64,000 bases of DNA from Streptomyces monashensis. GTDB lineage: Bacteria > Actinomycetota > Actinomycetes > Streptomycetales > Streptomycetaceae. The stretch lies in assembly GCF_001866665.1 (NCBI RefSeq), contig NZ_MLYO01000012.1, forward strand, positions 62,001 through 126,000, in the 5' to 3' direction. The translations under genes and the position numbers were made by a program. The first letter of the stretch is position 1; every line of letters starts with the position of its first letter. This document shows positions 34,453 through 43,206 of the stretch, piece after piece. The notes beneath the pieces were generated by a model. That model searched no databases, had not been told where the DNA came from, and saw only the letters and a program-made list of their open reading frames with translations.

Positions 34453-36084
34453 TCACTCCGGTGAGGTCGCCTTCAGGGCGAGCCACAGTTCCATCCGCAC
34501 GTCCGGGTCGTCCAGGGACCGCCCGAGGATCTCCTCGACCCTGCGCATCCGGTACCGCAGGGTGTGCCGGTGCACGCCGAGGTCCGCGGCGGCGGCGTCC
34601 CACTGTCCGTGCCGCGACAGCCAGGCCCGCAGCGAGTCGACGAGATCGCCGCGGCCGGTCGCGTCGTGCTCGTGCAGCGCCCGCAGCAGCCCGTCGGCGA
34701 ACGCCTTCACCGCGTCGTCGGCCAGCAGCGGCAGCACCGACCCGGCGGCCAGCCGCTCGTGCTCGACCAGCACCCGGCCGCGCCGCCGGGCCACCGACAG
34801 CGCCTGCTCGGCCTGCTTGTAGGCGGCGGCCGCGGCGATCGGCCCGGCCGGCGCCGACAGGCCCGCGACCAGCTCCGCCTCGTCGCCCCCGGCCCGCTCG
34901 GCCGCCGCCCGCGCGGCCTCCAGCGCCGCCGCGTACCGGGTGCAGGCGGCCACGGCCGCGCCCGCGTCGGCGGCCAGCACCACCAGCCGCTCCCCCTCGG
35001 GCACGACCAGCACGGCCTCGCCGGAGCGGGCGGCGGCGGACTCCACGCTCTCCGCGAGCGCGCCCAGCGAATCACCACCGCTGTCGGTGACGGCGGCCGT
35101 ACGGCCGTGGGCATCCGCGTGCGCCCGTGCCGCCGTACCGGAGGCGGACTCGGCGACGACCATCCGGAACGGCGCGTCGAGGAGTCCGCCGTACAGGTCT
35201 CCGGCGACGGCCCGGGCGTGGTCGGGCTCCCCGGCGAGCAGCATGCGCAGCACGGCCGCGCCGACGCGCTGTTCGGCCGCGTGCAGGGAGCGGGAGCGTT
35301 CGGTGGTGAGGGTGAGCAGGGCGATGGCGGAGTGCACGGCGTAGCGCTCGGCGGTGCCGAGGGCGGTGGCGGTACCGACGGCGAGCGCGGCGCGCGGCCG
35401 CCGCCCCGTGCCGAGGGAGTGCAGTTCGACCCGGTCCTCGTGCTCGGGCCCGCCGACGACGGAGGACGCGGGCGCGGGCCGCTCCCGCAGCCGTTCCACC
35501 TCGGCGGTCAGCCGCGCGGCCCGCCGCCCCGCCCACTCGGGCGCGGCGGCGACGACGGCGCCCGAGGCGTCGTACAGGGCTGCCCAGCCGTCGACCTGCG
35601 CGGCGAGCGCGCCGAGCAGCCCCTCGGGGCCGGCGTTGAGCGTCTGCTTGGTCAATTCGCGCTGTGCCGCGAACCCCGCCGTGACGGCCCGGTACTGGTC
35701 GGCGGCGATGGCGGCGGAGACGGCCTTGCTGATGGCGAGGAACGGCGTGCGCCGCGGCACCTCCAGCAGCGGCAGCCCCTCCTCGCGCGCGGCGTCGACG
35801 AGCGCCTCGGGAATCTCCTCGTAATTCACCCCGACGGCGAACCCGAGCCCCACGACGCCGGCCCCCACCAGCCGCTTCACGTAGCGCCGCATGGTCTGCG
35901 GATCCTCCGCGTCCAGTTTGAGGGCGGTGATCAGCAGCAGCTCGCCGCCCTCCATGTACGGCACGGGGTCGGCCAGCTCGCTGACGTGCGCCCAGCGGAC
36001 GGGCACGTCGAGGTGGTCCTCGCCCGCGCGCACGGTCAGCTTGAGCGCGGAGTGGTGGACGAGCGAGGCGAGCGTGGGGGGCAT
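34453..36084 (-). CDS. PucR-family transcriptional regulator
   Basis: The product has 543 residues from ATG 36084 (AAGGA just upstream). The N-terminal PucR domain (VHHSALKLTVRAGEDHLDVPVRWAHVSEL) occupies the first 130 residues. A GGDEF-like/CdaR middle follows, and the C-terminal PucR helix-turn-helix (WDAAAADLGVHRHTLRYRMRRVEEILG) is intact. Such regulators sense purine or amino-acid catabolites and control nearby genes. It lies beside the aldehyde dehydrogenase and near gabT, suggesting control of GABA or amine catabolism. Confidence 0.93.
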   Translation of the reverse strand: MPPTLASLVHHSALKLTVRAGEDHLDVPVRWAHVSELADPVPYMEGGELLLITALKLDAEDPQTMRRYVKRLVGAGVVGLGFAVGVNYEEIPEALVDAAREEGLPLLEVPRRTPFLAISKAVSAAIAADQYRAVTAGFAAQRELTKQTLNAGPEGLLGALAAQVDGWAALYDASGAVVAAAPEWAGRRAARLTAEVERLRERPAPASSVVGGPEHEDRVELHSLGTGRRPRAALAVGTATALGTAERYAVHSAIALLTLTTERSRSLHAAEQRVGAAVLRMLLAGEPDHARAVAGDLYGGLLDAPFRMVVAESASGTAARAHADAHGRTAAVTDSGGDSLGALAESVESAAARSGEAVLVVPEGERLVVLAADAGAAVAACTRYAAALEAARAAAERAGGDEAELVAGLSAPAGPIAAAAAYKQAEQALSVARRRGRVLVEHERLAAGSVLPLLADDAVKAFADGLLRALHEHDATGRGDLVDSLRAWLSRHGQWDAAAADLGVHRHTLRYRMRRVEEILGRSLDDPDVRMELWLALKATSPE

Positions 36085-36209
36085 GGGTCCTTCACGGTGA
36101 GAGGCGTCCGCCGGTTCCGGCGATCTCGGGGATCTCGGCGATCTTTTGGCCGCCGCGTATGAACGGCCCACCCCGATTCTGCCTCACCGTACGATCCGGC
36201 GCCGCCCTC

Positions 36210-38636
36210 TCACCCCCGCAGATCCACGAGCAGCGGCGGCGCGTGCTCCCCTCGCACGCTGGTCAACGACAACACCGCATGCCCCGCGGGCACCGCGTGC
36301 GCCAACTCCGAAGCGGACCACCGCTCCCGCTCGACCTGCCGGACGGTGACGGCCTCGGTCGTCACCGCCTTGCCGGTGATCAGCTTGCGCAGGGCGTGGA
36401 TCGCGCGGGTCATCGGCTGGTTCGCGAAGACGGTGTGCTGGGCCACGTCCCGGGTCTCCACCCACTCGGTGCCCCAGGCGTCCGCGAACCTGCCGCCGTC
36501 CCACGTGGCCACCCCGGAGAACGCCATCCGGCAGCCGACGGCCGCGTAGAGCGGTCCGTGCAGCGCCTCGGGGACGTCGCCGACGGTGCGCAGGGCGAGC
36601 ACGACGCCCGCGTTGCGCGAACGCAGCCGCGGGATGCGGCGCAGGGACTCGGTGGTCACCGCGCCGGTGGCGTCGTCCAGGACGAGGCAGGCGAAGTGGG
36701 TGCGCTCGCCCGCCAGCGCGACGGCGCCGAACTGGGCCAGCACCAGCCGGGTGACGATCCGTCCCGCCTCTTCGTGTCCGCGCTCGGGCAGGTCGATACG
36801 GACCCGCAGCGGATGGTGGGCGACGGCGCGCAGCGAGAACGGCCGGGTACCGGCACCGTCCGCGCCGAAGAACTCGGCGAACGCCGGGCGGTCCAGCACG
36901 GCGAGCCGGTCGGCCAGGACCGGGCCGGGGTCACCGGCACTGCCCGACTGCCGGGCGCGAGCCTCGAGTTCGCGGCGCATCGCGCCGTGCTCGTCGCCGG
37001 CGAGTGCCGCGCGCAGCGCCGCCAGCGCCGACGGCTCCCCTTCCAGCAGTTCGCGCAGCACGGGCAGGGCCGGAAAGCGGCCGTGTGCCGCCCGGTAGGG
37101 GCCGAGGAGCTGGGCGAGCGCGGTGACCGCCCGCTGCCCGCTCACCGTGTCCAGATCACCGACGAGCCCCTCGGCCAGGAAGGCGGCCGCCTCGTCGGGA
37201 TCCTCGGACTCGGCGTACGGGTCGAGGTCGTGGACGGACGCGGGGTCGCCGAGGCGTACGACGACGTCGTGGGCGGAGTCGGGGCCGAGCGGGGTGCCGG
37301 CCGCGCAGACGGCGACGACGGCGCACTGTCCGGCGAGCGCCTGCAGGCCGAGCGACTCGACGACGGGCTGGATCAGATGGCGGGTCTTGCCCGCGCCGGA
37401 GGGGCCGACGGCCAGCAGCGAGGTGCCGAGAGTGTCCGGCGCGAGTGCGGCCCCCGCGCCGCCGTATTCGCGCGGGGTGCGCTCTCCCGCGACCCACTGC
37501 CCGACGCGTACCTGTCCGGCCAGCAGATCGTGCCGGCCGGTACGGCCGGGCAGGTCGCGGTGGCCCGACGGATGGGTCCAGGCCGCGGCGCCCTCGCGCA
37601 GGACGGTGTCGGAGAAGGACGAGACCCGGGCCCGGGCCCGGGCCACGGTCCACATGTGGCCGACCCGCGCACAGTCCACGTCGTTCATCCGGCCGGCCTC
37701 CACCTCGGCGGCGAGCAGGTCCGCCGCCTGGTGCTGACCGGCCTCGCGCAGCTCGGGCCACTGCGACGGCCGCCGGTCGACGGCCGTCGGTACGGTCTGG
37801 CCGGCCTTCGCCCGCCCGCGCGCGGCGAGCGCCTCCCGGGCGAGGGGCCGCCAGCCGCCGAGCCGGGCGAAGGGCCACAGCACCAGCACGGTGACGAGCG
37901 TGTACAGCCCGTCCGTGAGCCACTCCGAGGCGAACACGCTGTAGTCGCCGGTGATCAGGACGATCAGCGAGAACAGCGGATCCAGCACGGGGAGGGGGTC
38001 CCAGCCGAGACCGAACCAGGTCGGGAAGACGAAGGCCAGCGCGATCAGCGCGCCGAGCGCGGCGAGCAGGGCACGGGCGGGCTGCGCACGGCGGCCGACG
38101 ACGTGCCGGACGATGTCGCCCCAGCTGCCCAGGCGTGCCATGGCGTAGACGAGGATCGCGAAGACCACGCCGTCGGCGACCGTGAGGGCTTCGGCGCCCT
38201 TGAAGTTCTTGGGCGACGTGGTGCCGCCCCACCACCAGCCGTCCGGGGTGAGCAGCTTGAGGACGGTCCACTGATAGGGGAGGCTGCCGTGCCGCCACAG
38301 CGACCACAGCAGCAGCCCGGCCGCCAGGGGCACGGCGAAGCCGACGATGGTGACGGGGGCCAGCCGCTGGGCGGGGCGGGCGGCCTTGGGCGGGCGGTAG
38401 CCGTAACGCCAGATGCCGGGCGCGACGGCCGGTCGCGGCTGGTCGAGCCACTCGGCGACGGGCGCGCGGGACGGCGCACCGTGGGGGGAGTGCGCGTGCT
38501 GGGCGGTGCGGGGCGGCGGCACGTCGGGTGCGCGGGACGGCCGGGGTGGAACGTCCCCTCCCTCCAACGGCCCAGCCGGGTGCGGTACCGGAGGGGCATG
38601 CGTGCCGCGTGCGTCGCGTGTGCCGTCGCTGTCCAT
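36210..38636 (-). CDS. Membrane-anchored ATPase, type IV coupling/TraD-like
   Basis: I use ATG 38636 (808 residues), since AGGGGG sits nearer this codon than the one at 38669. A proline-rich N-terminus precedes several transmembrane helices at about 85-270. A soluble P-loop domain follows, with Walker A GPSGAGKTR and a Walker B-like FACLVLDDAT. Sequence and architecture resemble the TraD/VirD4-like or conserved ATP/GTP-binding membrane proteins of Streptomyces. No other conjugation genes are nearby. It is divergent from gabT. Its substrate is unknown. Confidence 0.8.
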   Translation of the reverse strand: MDSDGTRDARGTHAPPVPHPAGPLEGGDVPPRPSRAPDVPPPRTAQHAHSPHGAPSRAPVAEWLDQPRPAVAPGIWRYGYRPPKAARPAQRLAPVTIVGFAVPLAAGLLLWSLWRHGSLPYQWTVLKLLTPDGWWWGGTTSPKNFKGAEALTVADGVVFAILVYAMARLGSWGDIVRHVVGRRAQPARALLAALGALIALAFVFPTWFGLGWDPLPVLDPLFSLIVLITGDYSVFASEWLTDGLYTLVTVLVLWPFARLGGWRPLAREALAARGRAKAGQTVPTAVDRRPSQWPELREAGQHQAADLLAAEVEAGRMNDVDCARVGHMWTVARARARVSSFSDTVLREGAAAWTHPSGHRDLPGRTGRHDLLAGQVRVGQWVAGERTPREYGGAGAALAPDTLGTSLLAVGPSGAGKTRHLIQPVVESLGLQALAGQCAVVAVCAAGTPLGPDSAHDVVVRLGDPASVHDLDPYAESEDPDEAAAFLAEGLVGDLDTVSGQRAVTALAQLLGPYRAAHGRFPALPVLRELLEGEPSALAALRAALAGDEHGAMRRELEARARQSGSAGDPGPVLADRLAVLDRPAFAEFFGADGAGTRPFSLRAVAHHPLRVRIDLPERGHEEAGRIVTRLVLAQFGAVALAGERTHFACLVLDDATGAVTTESLRRIPRLRSRNAGVVLALRTVGDVPEALHGPLYAAVGCRMAFSGVATWDGGRFADAWGTEWVETRDVAQHTVFANQPMTRAIHALRKLITGKAVTTEAVTVRQVERERWSASELAHAVPAGHAVLSLTSVRGEHAPPLLVDLRG

Positions 38637-38935
38637 CGCCCTTGCCCCCTGACCAGCCGTTCCGTCCACCCTCAGCGAGTCAATCTAACGCCCCCGCAGG
38701 GGGAGTTCACCGATTACGGGGCCGACGGGGCCGCGCGACCCGGTGGAATCCGGGCCAGCGGCTATGTCCAACGCGGACAAGGAACCGTGCCGACAACGCC
38801 CACATGGAGCATGCCCACCCCCCGCTCCCGGCCCTAGCCTGCGAAGAAAGACATGTAAGCGGCCGAAAACGCACGGCCCCGGACCGTTCGGGACGCCGGA
38901 CACCACGCCCGTACGCAAGATCATCAGGAGTCCTC

Positions 38936-40270
38936 ATGACCGCACTTCCGCAGGAGCGCCGCGTCGTCACCGCCATCCCCGGTCCGAAGTCGCAGGAGCT
39001 GCAGGCCCGCCGCACCGCCGTGGTCGCGCAGGGCGTGGGCTCCACGCTGCCGGTCTTCGTCACCCGTGCCGGCGGCGGCGTCATCGAGGACGTCGACGGC
39101 AACAGCCTCATCGACTTCGGCTCCGGCATCGCCGTGACCAGCGTCGGCGCCTCCGCCGAGGCCGTCGTACGGCGCGCCTCCGCCCAGCTCGCCGACTTCA
39201 CCCACACCTGTTTCATGGTCACCCCGTACGAGGGCTACGTGGCGGTCGCCGAGGCGCTGGCCGAGCTGACCCCGGGCGACCACGCCAAGAAGTCCGCGCT
39301 GTTCAACTCCGGCGCCGAGGCCGTCGAGAACGCTGTCAAGATCGCGCGCGCCCACACCAAGCGGCAGGCGGTCGTGGTGTTCGACCACGGGTACCACGGG
39401 CGCACCAACCTCACCATGGCGCTCACCGCCAAGAACATGCCGTACAAGCACGGCTTCGGGCCGTTCGCGCCCGAGGTGTACCGGGTCCCGGTGGCGTACG
39501 GCTACCGCTGGCCGACCGGGCCGGAGAACGCCGGTCCCGAGGCCGCCAAGCAGGCCATCGACCAGATGAGCAAGCAGGTCGGCGCGGACAACATCGCCGC
39601 GATCATCATCGAGCCCGTGCTCGGCGAGGGCGGTTTCATCGAGCCGGCCAAGGGCTTCCTGCCGGAGATCGTGAAGTTCGCCAACGACAACGGGATCGTC
39701 TTCGTCGCCGACGAGATCCAGAGCGGCTTCTGCCGGACCGGGCAGTGGTTCGCGTGTGAGGACGAGGGGATCGTGCCCGACCTCATCACCACCGCCAAGG
39801 GCATCGCGGGCGGGCTTCCGCTCGCCGCCGTGACCGGCCGCGCCGAGATCATGGACGCCGCCCACGCCGGCGGGCTCGGTGGCACGTACGGCGGCAACCC
39901 CGTCGCCTGCGCGGGTGCGCTCGGTGCCATCGAGACCATGAAGGAGCTGGACCTCAACGGCAGGGCCAAGCGCATCGAGGAGGTCATGAAGGCGCGCCTC
40001 ACCGCCATGGCCGAGAAGTTCGACGTCATCGGTGACGTGCGCGGACGCGGCGCGATGATCGCGATCGAGCTGGTCAAGGACCGGGCCACCAAGGAGCCGC
40101 ACCCGGAGGCCACCGCGGCGCTCGCCAAGGCCTGCCACGCCGAGGGCCTGCTGGTGCTGACCTGCGGCACCTACGGCAACGTGCTGCGCTTCCTGCCCCC
40201 GCTGGTCATCGGCGAGGACCTCCTCAACGAGGGCCTCGACATCATCGAGCAGGCCTTCGCCCGCATCTGA
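38936..40270 (+). CDS. gabT: 4-aminobutyrate aminotransferase
   Basis: The product has 444 residues from ATG 38936 with AGGAG 5 bp upstream. It is a class-III aminotransferase: SALFNSGAEAVENAVKIAR, HGYHGRTNLTMALT, the metal/PLP-phosphate motif FVADEIQSGFCRTG and the PLP lysine in TTAKGIAGG (Lys288). It transfers the amino group of GABA to 2-oxoglutarate, making succinate semialdehyde. It sits between a PucR regulator and polyamine uptake genes, which fits putrescine or GABA use as nitrogen source. Confidence 0.95.
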   Translation: MTALPQERRVVTAIPGPKSQELQARRTAVVAQGVGSTLPVFVTRAGGGVIEDVDGNSLIDFGSGIAVTSVGASAEAVVRRASAQLADFTHTCFMVTPYEGYVAVAEALAELTPGDHAKKSALFNSGAEAVENAVKIARAHTKRQAVVVFDHGYHGRTNLTMALTAKNMPYKHGFGPFAPEVYRVPVAYGYRWPTGPENAGPEAAKQAIDQMSKQVGADNIAAIIIEPVLGEGGFIEPAKGFLPEIVKFANDNGIVFVADEIQSGFCRTGQWFACEDEGIVPDLITTAKGIAGGLPLAAVTGRAEIMDAAHAGGLGGTYGGNPVACAGALGAIETMKELDLNGRAKRIEEVMKARLTAMAEKFDVIGDVRGRGAMIAIELVKDRATKEPHPEATAALAKACHAEGLLVLTCGTYGNVLRFLPPLVIGEDLLNEGLDIIEQAFARI

Positions 40271-40655
40271 GCCACCGGTGCGCGCACTGCCGACGTGACG
40301 TACGGCAGGCCGTGTGAAGAAGGTGTGCGAGGTGGATGACGGGACGCGGTTCCGTCTGCCCAAGCGCGCCCGCCTGCCGTAGGTTCTAGGCAGATGAGAG
40401 ATACACCCCGTCCACAGGGGACTGTGGGCGATTTCAGGCCGGGGCCTCCCCAGCTTCGACCTGGTCGTGCCCTCGCGCACACATCCGGCGCCTGACGGCT
40501 CCGGGATCTCCTCACCGATCGGACGGTCGCCGCCCCAAACCCCCCGGGGCGCGCGACGTTCCGATCCGGACGGCCGCCTCGGAACCACCCCCCCTGTTCC
40601 GGGGCGGCCGACCTCCTTCTCCGCGCCGCACGCCCCGTCTGCGAAGCTTGGCGCC
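40271..40655. other. Intergenic stretch between gabT and PAP2
   Basis: The 385 bp show no supported gene. A weak CTGCCG/CGGCAG hairpin lies near 40287-40308 and could be the gabT terminator. The rest presumably holds the PAP2 promoter. Confidence 0.5.
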
Positions 40656-41414
40656 GTGTCGACCCTCGTCCGCCGCGCCCCGCTGCTGTTCCTGCCGGCC
40701 GTGCTCTTCGCCCTGCTCACCTGGCAGGTCGTGGCGCACGGCCCTCTGCTGCGCCTGGACGCCCGGGTCAGCCGGGCCCTGGTCCGTCCGGACACGTTCT
40801 CCGAGGTCCTCTCCGACCTCGGCGACGTCCAGGTCGCCGTGCCGGTACTGGTGATCGCCCTCGCCCATGTGCTGTGGCGGGGCCGGCGTGCCGGTGCCGA
40901 GCGCTGGTGGCTGCCGCCCGCCGCCGCGGCCGCCCTGATGGCGCTGCTCCCGGTGGTCGTCGTACCGCTGAAGGACTGGACCGCGCGGCCGGGGACCCCC
41001 GTGATGCCCCCGGCCGTCGGCTACTTCCCCTCCGGGCACACGGCCACGGCGGCCGTCGCCTACGGCTCCGCGACGCTGCTCCTGCTGCCCTGGCTGCGTT
41101 CCACGGCCACCCGCCGCACCCTGGTCGCCCTCTGTGCGGCCCTGGTCCTCGGCGTGTCGTACGGCCTGGTCCGGCACGGGTACCACTGGCCGCTGGACGT
41201 GGTGGCCAGCTGGTGCCTGTGCACCGTGCTGCTGACCGGCCTCAGCCTGGTGATCAGCCGAAGTACGCGTCGAAGTTCTTCTGGAACTCCCAGTTCGCGT
41301 ACCGGTCCCAGTTCACCGACCACGTCATCAGACCGCGCAGCGCGGGCCAGGTCCCGTGGGTCTGGTACGAGCCGCAGTCGGTCTTCTTCGTCAGACAGTC
41401 CAGGGTCTTCGTGA
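40656..41414 (+). CDS. PAP2-family phosphatase with aberrant 3' end
   Basis: From GTG 40656 the product has 252 residues. Hydrophobic helices surround the phosphatase motifs KDWTARPGTP, FPSGHTATAAVAY and SYGLVRHGYHWPLDV, so it is an integral membrane lipid/undecaprenyl-type phosphatase. After LTGLSLVISRST the sequence becomes low-complexity arginine/serine for about 50 residues. That tail is antisense to the last 161 bp of the convergent chitinase gene. The natural stop appears to be missing. Confidence 0.85.
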   Translation: MSTLVRRAPLLFLPAVLFALLTWQVVAHGPLLRLDARVSRALVRPDTFSEVLSDLGDVQVAVPVLVIALAHVLWRGRRAGAERWWLPPAAAAALMALLPVVVVPLKDWTARPGTPVMPPAVGYFPSGHTATAAVAYGSATLLLLPWLRSTATRRTLVALCAALVLGVSYGLVRHGYHWPLDVVASWCLCTVLLTGLSLVISRSTRRSSSGTPSSRTGPSSPTTSSDRAARARSRGSGTSRSRSSSSDSPGSS

Positions 41415-43077
41415 CCTCGGCGGGCGCCACGTAGCCGTTGCCCGCCTCGGTCGAGGCCGGCATGCCGATCGCCACCTGGTCGGGGCGCAGCGGCGGGAAG
41501 ACGTTGCCCGGGTCGCCGGCGACCGGGAAGCCGGTGAGCAGCATGTCGGTCATGGCGATGTGGAAGTCGGCGCCGCCCATGGAGTGGTACTGGTTGTCCA
41601 GGCCCATGATCGGGCCCGAGTTGTAGTCCTGGACGTGCAGGAGCGTGAGGTCGTCGCGCAGGGCGTGGATGACCGGGAGGTACGCCCCGCAGCGCGGGTC
41701 CTGGCCGCCCCACTTGCCGGTGCCGTAGTACTGGTAGCCGTTCTGCACGAAGAACGTCTCCGGGGCCATGGTCAGGACGAACCTCGGGCCGTACCTGGCC
41801 TTCAGGGTCTTCAGGGCCGAGATCAGGTTCACGATCACGGGTGTCGTGGGGTTCTTGAAGTCCGTGTCGTTCGTGTCCAGGGACAGCGAGTGGCCCTCGA
41901 AGTCGATGTCCAGGCCGTCCAGGCCCCAGGTGTCGATGATGTCCGAGACCGACGAGACGAAGGCGTCGCGGGCCGCCGCGGTCGTCAGCTGGACCTGGCC
42001 GTTCTGGCCGCCGATCGAGATCAGCACCTTCTTGCCGGCCGCCTGCTTGGCCTTGATCGCCGCCTTGAAGTCGGCGTCGGACTCGGCGTTCGGGCAGTCG
42101 GTGACCGGGCAGCGGGTGAAGTGGATGTCCCCGGAGGTGGGCGAGCTGGGCTCACCGAAGGCCAGGTCGATGACGTCCCAGCTGTCGGGGACGTCGGCGA
42201 GGCGGGTGTAGCCGGAGCCGTTGGCGAAGCTGGAGTGGAGGTAGCCGACCAGGGCGTGCGCCGGCAGGTCCGCCGATCCGCCGCCGCCCCCGCCCCCATC
42301 GGTGCCCGTCGTCGCCGTCACGACCGCCGACTTCGCGGACTCTCCCGCGTCGTTGCTCGCCGTGACCTGGAAGCTGTACGCCGTCGCCGCCGAGAGCCCC
42401 GTGGCGGTGGCCGAAGTGCCGGTCACCGTCTGGGACTTCACGCCGTCGCGGTAGACCGTGTAGCTCGTGGCGCCGGTCGCGGCCGACCAGGACAGGGCCA
42501 CGGAGGACGAGGTGACGGATCCGGCCGTCAGGCCGGCGGGGGCGGCGGGCGGCTGTCCGGTGCCGGTGCCGCTGCCGCCGGGACCGATGAGGGAGATGTC
42601 GTCGGCGTAGTAGGCGCCGGTGCCGTACCAGCCGTGGGTGTAGACGGTCACCTTCGTGGTCGTGGCGCCGGTGGTGAAGGTGGTGCTCAGCTTCTGCCAG
42701 TCGGGGGCGGACTGGGTCCAGGCGGAGACGTCGGTGGTGCCGGTGCCGGTCGCGCCGAGGTAGACGTAGGAGCCGCGGACGTAACCGGACAGCGTGTACG
42801 TCGAGTCCGGCTGGACGGTCACCGTCTGCGCGCACTGGGCGTCGTCGTTGCCGGCCGGGGTCGCCTGGAGCGCCGAACGTCCGCTGTGCACGGGCGAGTC
42901 GACCGTCGTGCCGGCCGTACAGGTCCAGCCGGTGAGGCCGGACTCGAAGCCGCCGTTCGTCGCGACGTCCGCGTCGGCCGCACGGGCGGCCGACGAGAGC
43001 GCGGTGACGCCGGGGACGGCCAGGGCCACGGCCGTGAGCAGCGCGAGAAGGGGTCCTGGAGGTCTGGCGCGGTCCAC
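41254..43077 (-). CDS. Secreted GH18 chitinase with CBM and fibronectin-III domains
   Basis: I choose GTG 43077 because GGAGG is 6 bp upstream, giving 607 residues; the longer frame adds an unlikely leader. Order: signal peptide (LLALLTAVALAVPG core, cleavage near residue 33), a carbohydrate-binding beta-sandwich (NGGFESGLTGWTC) to about 165, a fibronectin-III domain (about 178-265), a glycine hinge and a GH18 barrel. The catalytic DxxDxDxE motif reads GLDGLDIDFEG with Glu394. It hydrolyses chitin outside the cell. A DasR-type site lies in the promoter region. Confidence 0.95.
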   Translation of the reverse strand: MDRARPPGPLLALLTAVALAVPGVTALSSAARAADADVATNGGFESGLTGWTCTAGTTVDSPVHSGRSALQATPAGNDDAQCAQTVTVQPDSTYTLSGYVRGSYVYLGATGTGTTDVSAWTQSAPDWQKLSTTFTTGATTTKVTVYTHGWYGTGAYYADDISLIGPGGSGTGTGQPPAAPAGLTAGSVTSSSVALSWSAATGATSYTVYRDGVKSQTVTGTSATATGLSAATAYSFQVTASNDAGESAKSAVVTATTGTDGGGGGGGSADLPAHALVGYLHSSFANGSGYTRLADVPDSWDVIDLAFGEPSSPTSGDIHFTRCPVTDCPNAESDADFKAAIKAKQAAGKKVLISIGGQNGQVQLTTAAARDAFVSSVSDIIDTWGLDGLDIDFEGHSLSLDTNDTDFKNPTTPVIVNLISALKTLKARYGPRFVLTMAPETFFVQNGYQYYGTGKWGGQDPRCGAYLPVIHALRDDLTLLHVQDYNSGPIMGLDNQYHSMGGADFHIAMTDMLLTGFPVAGDPGNVFPPLRPDQVAIGMPASTEAGNGYVAPAEVTKTLDCLTKKTDCGSYQTHGTWPALRGLMTWSVNWDRYANWEFQKNFDAYFG

Positions 43078-43138
43078 AAGGGCCTCCGGTGTCAGGGGAG
43101 TTGGACGAGCGGAGCGGCCGCTCCGGGAACGCACTCAA

Positions 43139-43154
43139 CTTGGTCCAGACCAAT
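43139..43154. promoter_or_regulatory. DasR-type responsive element upstream of chitinase
   Basis: CTTGGTCCAGACCAAT contains TGGTCCAGACCA, matching the known Streptomyces chitinase repeats and the DasR consensus TGGTCTAGACCA at 11 of 12 positions. It lies 62 bp upstream of the chitinase start. A TTGACA -35-like box (43165-43160, minus strand) overlaps its upstream side. Confidence 0.7.
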
Positions 43155-43206
43155 CTGGTTGTCAAGGTGTCCGGCCACCCCCGCCGGAACCTCCGGCAAC
43201 CCGGCC

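Noticed and set aside
40287..40308. Hairpin CTGCCG/CGGCAG as a gabT terminator
   Set aside because: The stem is only 6 bp with a long loop and no T-run. It is mentioned only as a weak possibility.
38924..40795. A 623-residue minus-strand open frame opposite gabT
   Set aside because: It is antisense to a clearly functional aminotransferase. Its low-complexity glycine/aspartate/valine sequence is typical of a high-GC shadow frame.
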